A stretch of 64,000 bases of DNA, taken from NCBI RefSeq assembly GCF_014803895.1, contig NZ_JAAVAU010000003.1, forward strand, positions 41,140 to 105,139, written 5' to 3'. Within the stretch, counting starts at the first letter, position 1. Each line of letters begins with the position of its first letter. The position numbers and the translations under genes were made by a program. The notes beneath the pieces are model-generated. The model ran no database searches, had not been told where the DNA came from, and saw nothing but the letters and a program-made list of their open reading frames with translations. This stretch comes from Lactobacillus sp. Its GTDB lineage: Bacteria; Bacillota; Bacilli; Lactobacillales; Lactobacillaceae. Of the stretch, positions 16,379 to 24,382 are shown one piece after another.

Positions 16379-17422
16379 TTAATATAAATTATCTATTATT
16401 GCTAATCCTAAACAGAAAATACCAATTAAGCTGACCATCGTTAATTGCAATCGTTTAGTGATTACAACGTAAGCAATGAATTCGCGGATGAAAGCATTAA
16501 GAGTGAAATACCATTTGGTTTTAGCACCATAGCCTATACATTTGAGACCTTGCCGCTTAGCTAAAACTAATGCACGGTAGACGTGGTAAGAACTAGTTAC
16601 TAGACAAAAATTACTATTTGCTTTCATTAACTGATGGGAAAACTGAATATTTTCATTGGTAGTTTTTGATTTCTTTTCTAAAATCATGTCCTTATCATGG
16701 ATACCTAAATTTTTTCTTGCATAATTAGCCATGGCTACGGCTTCAGGAATTTCTTCATTAGGTCCTTGACCTCCGGAAAGGATTAACTTAGAGCCAGGAT
16801 TTTTTTGCATAATTTCAACTCCCCGTTTAATGCGACCTGCTAGGAGGGGTGAGATATGCTTTCCATTAAGGAGACCTGAGCCTAAGACTACCACGTAATC
16901 AAGGTTATGAGTTTTATGATTAATTAAGTTTACCCAAGCGGTAAAAACATACATTACCATAATATAGAGAAAATAAAGGGTTACTAAAATTAAAAAAATA
17001 TAAAGATAAGTTATCCAATCATTGATATAGAAATGACTAAAGTTAGGATATATAAATAGAAAAAGAATTAAAAAAATTCCTAATCCTAACGAAAGATAAT
17101 TAGTCCAGTGATTTCCCTCTTTATAAATCAGCTTGATACCGTTGTAAATTAGCATAGCAATAATAACGAAGACAAATATCACAATAAAAAGTAAAATACC
17201 TAGCAATCCCCAAATAAAGAAATTGAGTAGCCATTGATGTTGTGTAGAGTATTTATCAGCAAGATTCATTAGTAAAATAATACTCAAAATCGCTAGCATT
17301 GCTAGCGTAGCAGTAAAGGTCATTCCTGCCCAAAGCGTACGTCGTTCATGAAAAAGAACATAGAGAAAACTCCCAAGAGTGAGTAAAAAAATTAAACTTA
17401 GTATTCCAAGTATCTGTAGCAT
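16379..17422 (-). CDS. YdcF/DUF218 family membrane protein
   Basis: The 347-residue product has about five hydrophobic segments in the first ~175 residues, then a cytoplasmic or extracytoplasmic DUF218 domain. That domain contains DYVVVLGSGLLNG, RIKRGVEIMQ, LILSGGQGPNEEIPEA and FCLVTSSYHVYRAL, the conserved motifs of the YdcF/SanA/ElyC group. Homologues act around wall precursor handling or bind nucleotide cofactors; the function here is unknown. It is the only - strand gene in this stretch, convergent with tRNA-His. Confidence 0.85.
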   Translation of the reverse strand: MLQILGILSLIFLLTLGSFLYVLFHERRTLWAGMTFTATLAMLAILSIILLMNLADKYSTQHQWLLNFFIWGLLGILLFIVIFVFVIIAMLIYNGIKLIYKEGNHWTNYLSLGLGIFLILFLFIYPNFSHFYINDWITYLYIFLILVTLYFLYIMVMYVFTAWVNLINHKTHNLDYVVVLGSGLLNGKHISPLLAGRIKRGVEIMQKNPGSKLILSGGQGPNEEIPEAVAMANYARKNLGIHDKDMILEKKSKTTNENIQFSHQLMKANSNFCLVTSSYHVYRALVLAKRQGLKCIGYGAKTKWYFTLNAFIREFIAYVVITKRLQLTMVSLIGIFCLGLAIIDNLY

Positions 17423-17568
17423 TGTTTCTCCTAATAAATTATTTTCTTAGATTGAAACTATTAATCTTTTTTTAATATGTTACAATCATATTTATAATAA
17501 AATCATTATACACGATAGAAAATTTGGATAATATTTGAATGAATTATTACTAGCGGAAAGGATAAATT

Positions 17569-18432
17569 ATGAACCAGCAATTTACTAATCAGACGCTAGA
17601 AGCGAATAAAAGCAAAAAACACTATATTTTCATCTCTGATATTCATGGAAATATTGAAACTCTTGAATTAATTAAGAAGGCACGAGCAGATTATCCTGAT
17701 GCTCAACTAGTAGCTGGTGGTGATTATCTAGATGGTCGCTGGGATGTAAAGCCTGTGATTGATTATTTACAGGAAGCTGCTAATAATGATAATGCTGTGA
17801 TTTTAAAGGGAAACCATGAGCAATTGTTTCTTAATTATGCTCAAGAGCAAGAATATCAAGCTGGAATTTGGTTTTATAATGGTGGTGCTCTTAGTTTAGA
17901 CAGTCTATATGGTAGAGAATTAGAACCTGATGAAATTAGGCAGACTGAGTATTATCAATTCTTTAAAAAGTTACCGATAATGTATGAGACACCCCATATT
18001 ATTTTTGTTCATGCTGGTATCCGTCCTGATAAAAATTATAATAATCCTGATACCTATGATAAATTGGATATTTATCATGGTAAGTATGATTATGACTTTT
18101 ATCGTCTTTGGGCTAGAAAAAGTTACTGGGTCAATGAGGAAGGTTACTTTGCTCATAATCATACAGGAAAGGTGATTGTGACGGGACACACGCCTACATG
18201 TGTAATTAAAGGAAAATTTGATGATGGTCGTAAACTTGAACAATTACCAATGACTGCATGTAGAGTACGGGTGATTGATTATCCTGGTGAGCCAGCACGT
18301 ATTTTTACTGATGGTGGTAGTCATTCAAATCCAGCATTATATCCGCACAATGATGGTAATGTCGTTGTTTTGGATGAGAGAGGAAAGATTGAACAGATTT
18401 ATACTTATCAAAATACATTATTAGAGAACTAA
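17569..18432 (+). CDS. Metallophosphoesterase (PPP-type serine/threonine phosphatase-like)
   Basis: The 287-residue cytoplasmic protein shows the calcineurin-like metal-binding motifs in order: SDIHGN (near residue 24), GGDYLDGR (about 51), LKGNHEQ (about 81), FVHAGI, and VTGHTP. This is the layout of PPP-family phosphatases and of bacterial PrpE/ApaH-like enzymes. The substrate could be a phosphoprotein or a dinucleotide. In the second motif the usual GDxxDRG reads GDYLDGR. The start ATG 17569 has GGAAAGGA upstream. Confidence 0.85.
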   Translation: MNQQFTNQTLEANKSKKHYIFISDIHGNIETLELIKKARADYPDAQLVAGGDYLDGRWDVKPVIDYLQEAANNDNAVILKGNHEQLFLNYAQEQEYQAGIWFYNGGALSLDSLYGRELEPDEIRQTEYYQFFKKLPIMYETPHIIFVHAGIRPDKNYNNPDTYDKLDIYHGKYDYDFYRLWARKSYWVNEEGYFAHNHTGKVIVTGHTPTCVIKGKFDDGRKLEQLPMTACRVRVIDYPGEPARIFTDGGSHSNPALYPHNDGNVVVLDERGKIEQIYTYQNTLLEN

Positions 18433-18506
18433 TTAATAATCTACTTGATTGCAGTGGTTTTTGCTTTGGTAGGATAGGTTTGAAAGAATAAAGTAGGAGC
18501 AAGAAA

Positions 18507-19157
18507 ATGTCGTCAATGTATGAACTTTATTGGGATTCCAGGCAGTTAGAGATTTATGATACAGATAAGTTATATTTCATTTTGAATGCTTATTATGATC
18601 AGCTAAAGAATTTAGATAAGCTCAAAGCTAGGTATCCTAAGCAAATGTGGTTCCGGCTTCGTAAACAAACTGAAAAAGAACTCCAACAGGTACGTGATAT
18701 TATTCATGGGCGTCCAGATAAGATGAAGGTGCGCAAAGAGTGGCTTAAGCATCATCATAATTTTAAAGAAAATCATAATCAATGCGTTAATCGCCAAGAA
18801 TTAGAAGAAAAAGTGATTTTAGCAGGTTTTGCCTTAGATTGTTTCATAGAATTTGAAGATATTGAAATTTATCATTTTAATCAGGCTGGGCGTCCAATGT
18901 ATTATTTACCAGATTTTAAAGATATTTTGCCAGAAAATGTAGCCCATAATGGTTTTGAAAAGCAAGGGATAACAAAAAATCAATGGTTGAAAATCCATCC
19001 TATTGGTCGTCAAAAGTTACTGAATTTGTTAGATAAAGCGGATGTGACATATTATGCACAAAAAGAGGGACATGATTTAATAACTTATCCTGATGCGGTT
19101 GATGCCAAACGTATTTTAGTCGATAAAAAGACTTGGAGCGAAACTTTTTGGGATTAA
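18507..19157 (+). CDS. Hypothetical protein
   Basis: The 216-residue product is not recognised. It is hydrophilic, rich in Y, H, K and D, with probable helices in the first half (YYDQLKNLDKLKARYPKQMW) and no signal peptide or membrane segment. ATG 18507 is preceded by AGGAG at seven bases, so translation is well supported. It follows the phosphatase by 74 bases and ends before a hairpin; the two may share a transcript. Confidence 0.7.
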   Translation: MSSMYELYWDSRQLEIYDTDKLYFILNAYYDQLKNLDKLKARYPKQMWFRLRKQTEKELQQVRDIIHGRPDKMKVRKEWLKHHHNFKENHNQCVNRQELEEKVILAGFALDCFIEFEDIEIYHFNQAGRPMYYLPDFKDILPENVAHNGFEKQGITKNQWLKIHPIGRQKLLNLLDKADVTYYAQKEGHDLITYPDAVDAKRILVDKKTWSETFWD

Positions 19158-19175
19158 ATGAATATTTTAATAATT

Positions 19176-19201
19176 GGGCGTCCTGGTAGGGCGTCTTTTT
19201 G
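19176..19201 (+). terminator. Terminator
   Basis: GGCGTCC pairs with GGGCGTC (two G-U pairs), loop TGGTA, then a T run. Confidence 0.7.
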
Positions 19202-19239
19202 TTATTATTAAGACAGAATATTTTTTAGAGGATGGAAAA

Positions 19240-19968
19240 ATGTACGACTATCGCACGGATATAATTAACTTGATGAGATCAACCGAAGATAACGAGCAAT
19301 CACTTAAGCAGAGTATGGTAGCTTTAAAATTGATTGTGAAGATGGTTGAAAATTCAATTGCTGAAGATAAAAATTTGGCTAAGCATGAAAAAGAAACGAA
19401 TGAGAAGTTAGAAAAATTACTGGAAAATGAGCCGCATACTGAATTAAAACAAGAAAAAGGCAAAAGGAAGGTAAAGATTGTTAAGAAAAAGTCAGTTTCT
19501 GAAAAGAAAAAAGGCAAGTCTGACCGCCTTAAGAAAACGGATGCCTTATATGTGCCACAAATTGATTTTGACTTGCATGGTCAAAATGTGGGTATTGTAT
19601 GTGCTCAAGAAGAAGTATCGAGGGATGCTCGTAAGGTTGTAGTAGCTCATAATGGGAAGGCAAAACTTTTAACTAATGAAGATAAGGACACTATCACTGA
19701 TTCTATTAAAGGATTAGATATTGTTATTGCTATTAAACATGATGTGAGTCGTGCTATTTTAGATATCTTATATAATTTAAGTCAAGGAGGAAAGTTTCAG
19801 TATGGTGTAGCTGGTAAAATTAGTCAATTATCTGTTGAAAAGGCACTCTATCGTAGTGATAATCAATTAGGAACTTTTGACACTAATGCTTTAAAATATC
19901 CTTCTGCTAATTTAAAATCTTTACTCTTAGCATCACAAATTCAAATTCCTAGTAAAAAAATTAAGTAA
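19240..19968 (+). CDS. Hypothetical protein upstream of the iteron replicon
   Basis: The 242-residue product is unrecognised. It starts at ATG 19240 (MYDYRTDI), with AGAGGA seven bases upstream. It has a helical N-terminus (about 1-80), a very lysine-rich linker (about 75-110) likely to be flexible or nucleic-acid binding, and a compact C-terminal part (about 112-235) with DFDLHGQNVGIVCAQEE and DIVIAIKHDVSRAILDILYN. A terminator separates it from the iteron region. Its position beside a plasmid-type origin raises the question of a replication or maintenance role, but nothing in the sequence proves it. Confidence 0.7.
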   Translation: MYDYRTDIINLMRSTEDNEQSLKQSMVALKLIVKMVENSIAEDKNLAKHEKETNEKLEKLLENEPHTELKQEKGKRKVKIVKKKSVSEKKKGKSDRLKKTDALYVPQIDFDLHGQNVGIVCAQEEVSRDARKVVVAHNGKAKLLTNEDKDTITDSIKGLDIVIAIKHDVSRAILDILYNLSQGGKFQYGVAGKISQLSVEKALYRSDNQLGTFDTNALKYPSANLKSLLLASQIQIPSKKIK

Positions 19969-19979
19969 TAATTTGTTCC

Positions 19980-20004
19980 GGTTGCACGAATGTGCAACCT
20001 TTTT
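19980..20004 (+). terminator. Terminator before the iteron region
   Basis: GGTTGCAC, GAAT, GTGCAACC, then TTTTT; a perfect 8-bp stem. Confidence 0.85.
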
Positions 20005-20093
20005 AATTATCTCTTTAAGTAATTATTTAATAACTTCTTTAATAAGATTCTTTAACTTTTTGGGAAAGGTTGGGGCTGTAAGAAGGAAGTGAC

Positions 20094-20406
20094 TATAAGT
20101 GCAACAAATGGGGCGATAGATGACACATTTGGGGATAATAAATGCAACAAATCAGGCAGATAAGTGACACCTTTCAGGGCTATAAGTGACACAAATTGGG
20201 ATAAAGATTGATAAGTGCAACATTTGGGGAGGTAAGACAAATGCCTGGTAAACCAATATTTATCAAGGTGTGACACATTTTAGGAAAATTCGATGGTAAA
20301 AGGTGGTTTTTAATAAGTGCAACAAATGGGGCAATAAGTGACACAAATCGGGGAAGACGTGCTAAATCTTAAAAGGTCGACTTTTTTATAAATGACACAA
20401 ATCAGG
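20094..20406 (+). repeat. Iteron array (plasmid-type replication origin)
   Basis: About ten imperfect direct repeats of roughly 20 bp share the form TATAAGTG-CAACA or GACACA-AATGGGG. They begin near 20094, 20115, 20135, 20159, 20181, 20210, 20264 (partial), 20312, 20333 and 20387. The first five are spaced 20-24 bp apart, about two helical turns. Two core types occur: GTGCAACA (or ATGCAACA) and GTGACACA (or ATGACACA). Iterons directly upstream of a Rep_3 initiator define the origin of iteron-controlled theta plasmids, where Rep monomers bind to melt DNA. Outside the repeats, 20005-20503 contains no gene. Whether this origin still fires in the chromosome is unknown. Confidence 0.88.
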
Positions 20407-20416
20407 TTGCTAAAAT

Positions 20417-20454
20417 TATAAATGCAACATCTATATAATGATGTTGCATTTATA
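20417..20454 (+). promoter_or_regulatory. Inverted repeat and -10 box, probable rep operator
   Basis: TATAAATGCAACATC (20417-20431) and GATGTTGCATTTATA (20440-20454) form a perfect 15-bp inverted repeat built from iteron half-sites. TATAAT (20434-20439) lies in its centre. In Rep_3 plasmids such a repeat next to the rep promoter binds Rep dimers and represses rep. The rep start is 50 bases downstream. Confidence 0.75.
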
Positions 20455-20503
20455 AGCTGCTTTTGCTAAAGTGTACTGAGACTTTGAAAGTGAGTATATT
20501 ATT

Positions 20504-21583
20504 ATGGCTAATGAAATCGTAAAATATCAAAATAGACTGAATGATATTCCTTTGCGGAAGTTTAATGCAGCAGAGATGAATATTCTATTTGCAATTTTTT
20601 CACGAGTACGAGATAAAGATCAAAATGAAGTTATTTTAAATTTTGATTATCTTAAACAAATTAGTAATTATAGCAAGCATGAGAATTTTGCAACTTATTT
20701 ACAGACGGTTTCTGATAAATTGTTAGGATTGAATGCTTATACTGATGATGGGAATACTTATACTAAGTTTGTGTTGTTCAATGAATATACGATTATTCGA
20801 GATGAACATATTTTAAAAGTAGCCGTTAACCCGAAGTTTAAGGGCTTGTTTAATGATTTGAAGAATTGGACTCGATTTTCTTTACAGCAGTTTACTCATT
20901 TGGATAGTACTTACTCTAAGACAATTTTTCGTTTAGTTAAGCAATTTAGAACTGTGGGTAAGCGAACAATTAGTTTAGAAGATTTTCGAACTAAACTTGA
21001 TATTCCTAAGAGTTATCGAACTAGCCACATTGATAAGCGAATAATTAGTGTAGCGAAGCAGGAGTTGGCGCCATTACTTTCTCAATTTAACATTAGTAAA
21101 AATTATGTAAAGGCACGCCGAGGTAAAAAACTAAAAAGTTACACTATTACTTGGGTCCCTGAGGCACATAGTGCCGATGATTTTGAACCGGGACAATTAA
21201 TTAAGACTTCTTTAGGTTTAGAAAGAATCAATAATAATCCTTATCTGACAATTGAAGAAAGAAACCTTGCTATTGACCGTTTTGAAAGCTTACAATTGGG
21301 AACGACTCAGGCAAAGTGGGAAAAAGATCACCCTAATGTTGTGCAGGATATGCAAATCGTCTCTCTGAAAAAAGAGAAGCAATCTGAAGAGAAATTAACT
21401 CTTAGCCAGCGTCGTGAATTTTTGAAGTTTCAAAGTGATACTTCAAAGTACTTGGATAATCCAGCAAAGCTTAGACAATTACAAGATTATTATCAACAAT
21501 TAATTGATTTACAAAAGAGTACACCACTTGATCAAGCAATTGTTAGTTACTTAAGTAAGGCTCTTGCGCATTTTGAAAAATAG
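20504..21583 (+). CDS. Rep_3-family replication initiator (RepB-like)
   Basis: The 359-residue protein matches the Initiator Rep_3 family of theta plasmids. It has two winged-helix domains, the first from about residue 3 (NEIVKYQNRLNDIPLRKFNA, then AEMNILFAIFSRVRDK) and the second around 125-225. The latter contains LDSTYSKTIFRLVKQFRTVG, EDFRTKLDIP and a KSYTITWVPE strand. The C-terminal ~130 residues are helical and variable, as usual. All parts look intact with no frameshift. It lies directly after an iteron array and an inverted-repeat operator. No ParA, resolvase, relaxase or integrase is nearby. The start ATG 20504 lacks a strong ribosome site (GAAAGTGAG upstream). Confidence 0.92.
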   Translation: MANEIVKYQNRLNDIPLRKFNAAEMNILFAIFSRVRDKDQNEVILNFDYLKQISNYSKHENFATYLQTVSDKLLGLNAYTDDGNTYTKFVLFNEYTIIRDEHILKVAVNPKFKGLFNDLKNWTRFSLQQFTHLDSTYSKTIFRLVKQFRTVGKRTISLEDFRTKLDIPKSYRTSHIDKRIISVAKQELAPLLSQFNISKNYVKARRGKKLKSYTITWVPEAHSADDFEPGQLIKTSLGLERINNNPYLTIEERNLAIDRFESLQLGTTQAKWEKDHPNVVQDMQIVSLKKEKQSEEKLTLSQRREFLKFQSDTSKYLDNPAKLRQLQDYYQQLIDLQKSTPLDQAIVSYLSKALAHFEK

Positions 21584-21592
21584 AATAGTCAA

Positions 21593-21622
21593 AATCGTCA
21601 GTTTGTAACTGACGTTTTTTTT
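21593..21622 (+). terminator. Terminator of rep
   Basis: CGTCAGTT, TGT, AACTGACG, then a run of T. Confidence 0.88.
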
Positions 21623-21696
21623 GGTAGAATTAAAAAGTTATTATTGTTTAATAAATAATTATATTTGTTTAGAAAAGGATGTCTCCATAACTAAAA

Positions 21697-22740
21697 ATGA
21701 AGCGAGCGCAATTCAGACAAGAAAGAAAATCACAAAAATTACTAGTTATTTTAAGCCTCCTCTTAATTTTGATTGCAGGCGGTGTGGCTTGGTTTTATAT
21801 TGAAAAAACTCAAAAAGCTAGCGTTAATTCACCCAAGATTATTAAGAAAACTAAGAAAAAAACTTTGACGGCTGATAAAGTTGATAAGTTTACTTTGAAT
21901 CAAGTAATCGGATTAGTAGTTGTATATATGCACAAAATTGATAATCAAGCTCAAGATTGGAGTAAAGTCTATCAGCTCGGGAAAAATGATGGCCTACAAA
22001 TAAAAAAATATCATCAATATAGCTTTAAAAATTTTACTTTAAAAACTACGAAAAATCAGTTGGTTTATGTCATTAATGGTCGTGCAGCTTTTGTTTTTAA
22101 TAATAACCAATCTCGCTCTAAGAGTGAATTAACAATTGCAGACAGTAAGGAAAAATTAACTAAAGAGAATCTCTTGAAGATGTATCAGACCTTAAGTCGA
22201 CAAGATCTTAATGATTGGCAAAATATTTCTAATAACTTAGATGTTTCTAGCAAGATTACTAAGCAAAAAGTTAAAAAAGCCACTAGTATACCAAATTTAA
22301 AATTAATTACTGTTCCAGTTAATTTGCGAGGAAGTTGGTATTATTACACCGAAGTTAAAGGACATCAAACTATGGAACAAATTAAATTCACCACACATTT
22401 AGTGCGAAATTCAATAGTTTTTGATAGTCATGAAATTACTAAGTATTACCGCAATCAAAAGAGTAATGCTGGTTTGCATGAATTACAGAATAAGTATCCT
22501 AATGCTCTAGAAGGTGAGATTATCAAAAAGGGAAATGATAGTGGCTTGTTAGTTTATGATATACTAGATAAAAATAATGCTCGTGAAGAATTTTTGATAA
22601 AAGATAAAATCTTGTATATTACTTCCAATGGAAAAACTATTAAGGCTTATCCGACTGAAGCTTTGGCCAAGAAACATTTACATGGCAAGGTGGAATTGGA
22701 AAGTAATTCTGATGAGGAATTAGATTTCTTTGTTAATTAA
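21697..22740 (+). CDS. Membrane-anchored extracellular protein, unknown function
   Basis: The 347-residue product has a basic N-terminus and one hydrophobic helix (about 18-36, LLVILSLLLILIAGGVAWF). It is followed by a lysine-rich stretch and a large hydrophilic outer domain. LNQVIGLVVVYMHKI (about residues 67-81) recalls the opening of the Lreu_0056-type secreted domains of lactobacilli, but I am not sure. No lipobox cysteine is present, so it is probably a type II anchored protein. The ATG at 21697 is used; an overlapping frame on the same strand from 21621 is judged a shadow. Confidence 0.7.
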   Translation: MKRAQFRQERKSQKLLVILSLLLILIAGGVAWFYIEKTQKASVNSPKIIKKTKKKTLTADKVDKFTLNQVIGLVVVYMHKIDNQAQDWSKVYQLGKNDGLQIKKYHQYSFKNFTLKTTKNQLVYVINGRAAFVFNNNQSRSKSELTIADSKEKLTKENLLKMYQTLSRQDLNDWQNISNNLDVSSKITKQKVKKATSIPNLKLITVPVNLRGSWYYYTEVKGHQTMEQIKFTTHLVRNSIVFDSHEITKYYRNQKSNAGLHELQNKYPNALEGEIIKKGNDSGLLVYDILDKNNAREEFLIKDKILYITSNGKTIKAYPTEALAKKHLHGKVELESNSDEELDFFVN

Positions 22741-22810
22741 TTTAGAAAAAGTTCGGCACAAAATCCTAAGAATGTTAAAATAAACTTAGAACTTTAGTGA
22801 GGCAAAGGTA

Positions 22811-23128
22811 ATGAAAGAAAATACAGCAAATGTTGGCGATTATTCACTACCATTTTTAATGATGGTAGCTAAAAATATGCGTGAACATGATTTTAATAAT
22901 TTAGATATTGGTTATATTTTAGTGTCGTTATTTCATGCATCGGGTCAAGAAGCAGAGTTAGTGACGGATAGTAGTTTAGAGAATGTAGATAGCATTCCGG
23001 ATATGAATGTTGGTTGCGATTTATTCGAAGGAATTGCTCATCATGGATCAACTGCAGATGGGCAGATGCATGCTTATATGAATAAGTTGATGACAATTTT
23101 TGAAGAGGATGAAAAAGAACATAAATAA
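22811..23128 (+). CDS. Small acidic hypothetical protein
   Basis: This is a 105-residue acidic protein (rich in D and E; the C-terminus is EEDEKEHK) without membrane segments. It contains histidine and methionine clusters (GIAHHGSTADGQMHAYMN). A GAGG/AAAGG purine stretch precedes ATG 22811. I do not recognise a family. The 70-base gap from the preceding gene holds no terminator, so it may share its transcript or use a weak local promoter. Confidence 0.6.
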   Translation: MKENTANVGDYSLPFLMMVAKNMREHDFNNLDIGYILVSLFHASGQEAELVTDSSLENVDSIPDMNVGCDLFEGIAHHGSTADGQMHAYMNKLMTIFEEDEKEHK

Positions 23129-23176
23129 TGTAAAACTCTGAATAGGGTGCTTTTTCATCATTGGAAAAATATCCTT

Positions 23177-23206
23177 AAGCTGGTACGGATGTATCAGCTT
23201 ATTTTT
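23177..23206 (+). terminator. Terminator
   Basis: AAGCTGGTAC pairs with GTATCAGCTT (one G-U), loop GGAT, then ATTTTT. Confidence 0.75.
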
Positions 23207-23220
23207 ATAATGTTACGAGC

Positions 23221-23229
23221 TGGTATAAT
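23221..23229 (+). promoter_or_regulatory. Extended -10 promoter
   Basis: TGGTATAAT is a perfect extended -10 element 30 bases upstream of the next gene. Confidence 0.65.
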
Positions 23230-23258
23230 TCTCATATAAAAGATAGGGAAGCTAAATT

Positions 23259-24212
23259 ATGAAAACATTACCATATAAGACACAGGCTTGTATTTATACA
23301 GGTATTTTTTTACTATTAGTTATTATTGTTGTCGTTACCTATTTTTTTGGTCGAAAAACATATAGTAAACGTCGAAAAGTAAGTATAACTTTATTTATTC
23401 TAAGCTTTTTAAGCTTAATAGGAGCGGGATACGAGGTCTTCAATATTGTTCATGCAATGTCGATTGTTAAAGAGGTAGTTAGTCCTTCAAAAGATTCTAA
23501 TACTCGTTCAACCTATTTTGAAATTATGGGGTCACAGCGGGAGTATAATGGTGAAAGTTATGACTTCAAGACTAATTCTGCTGGTTCATATGTTTTGACT
23601 CTTAAGGGATTAAAAGAAGGAAAAATCCAACTTTTAACTGGAAAAAGTGATTCATTTTTACATGAATTTCAGACGATTAATGTTGAACCAAACGAAATTA
23701 CCCATGTAGTTTTAAGTGTAGCACCGACGCAGCCTAGTTTGCATTTGGTATTGAAAGATCCTAATAAAACAATTGATGTAGTTAATATAAAAAATGAATC
23801 TAAGCAATATCAAAAGATTGTCGCTAGCGAAAATAAATTACTTCCAGGACAAAAGCTCAACTCTTCCTTGGTAAAAACTCACAACTCTCAACTTATAAAT
23901 AAATCAAATTCAGCGATTCACTATACAGTTGATAAAAATCAGAAAATCACAAAGCTAGAATACTATTCAAATGATATTTTATTGGATCCTGAGGATATTA
24001 TTTTCTGCTTACAAAATATTACTGGTAGTAAGAATCTTCGTTTTTCTAAAAAAAGATTAACTAAGAATAATTTTGAAGTTTCATTTAATCAGAATTTTAA
24101 TTTTTATAATCCTAAAACTCGACGTTGGTATAATGTGGAGCAGGTAATGACTAAGAAGAACAAGCTTGATAAATTTGTGGTACGAGTGGGTAAAAATACA
24201 AATTATGCTTAA
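23259..24212 (+). CDS. Membrane-anchored protein, unknown function
   Basis: The 317-residue product has two N-terminal hydrophobic helices (about 12-30 and 42-60) joined by a basic loop (GRKTYSKRRK). An outer domain of about 240 residues follows with alternating hydrophobic positions, as in beta-sandwich folds (SAGSYVLTLKGLKEGKIQLL). No family is recognised. The ATG at 23259 follows a purine-rich AGGGAAG. The gene has its own extended -10 promoter. Confidence 0.7.
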   Translation: MKTLPYKTQACIYTGIFLLLVIIVVVTYFFGRKTYSKRRKVSITLFILSFLSLIGAGYEVFNIVHAMSIVKEVVSPSKDSNTRSTYFEIMGSQREYNGESYDFKTNSAGSYVLTLKGLKEGKIQLLTGKSDSFLHEFQTINVEPNEITHVVLSVAPTQPSLHLVLKDPNKTIDVVNIKNESKQYQKIVASENKLLPGQKLNSSLVKTHNSQLINKSNSAIHYTVDKNQKITKLEYYSNDILLDPEDIIFCLQNITGSKNLRFSKKRLTKNNFEVSFNQNFNFYNPKTRRWYNVEQVMTKKNKLDKFVVRVGKNTNYA

Positions 24213-24297
24213 TTTGTCGCTAATAGTATCGCTTTCGTTAAAAAATGGTTAAAATGGAAGTTAGCGAATGATTTTGGCACTTATTAAAAAATGAAAT

Positions 24298-24327
24298 TTG
24301 GTAGTTTTAATGACTTATTGCTATAAT
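24298..24327 (+). promoter_or_regulatory. Promoter of the NERD-domain gene
   Basis: TTGGTA (24298-24303), an 18-bp spacer, and an extended -10 TGCTATAAT ending at 24327. Confidence 0.65.
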
Positions 24328-24382
24328 TTTTATAAATACTTAAATCGTCGTCTATTATTCTAGATAGAAAGAATTAAGATCA

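Noticed and set aside
19174..19239. Longer N-terminus for the lysine-linker protein
   Set aside because: That stretch lies in the preceding terminator hairpin; ATG 19240 has a proper ribosome site.
20094..20406. Direct repeats as a CRISPR array
   Set aside because: Repeat units are about 20 bp, imperfect, nearly adjacent without unique 30-bp spacers, and lead into a Rep_3 gene; they are iterons.
21621..21803. Short frame overlapping the start of the membrane protein gene
   Set aside because: No ribosome site, and it overlaps a well-formed longer gene in another frame.
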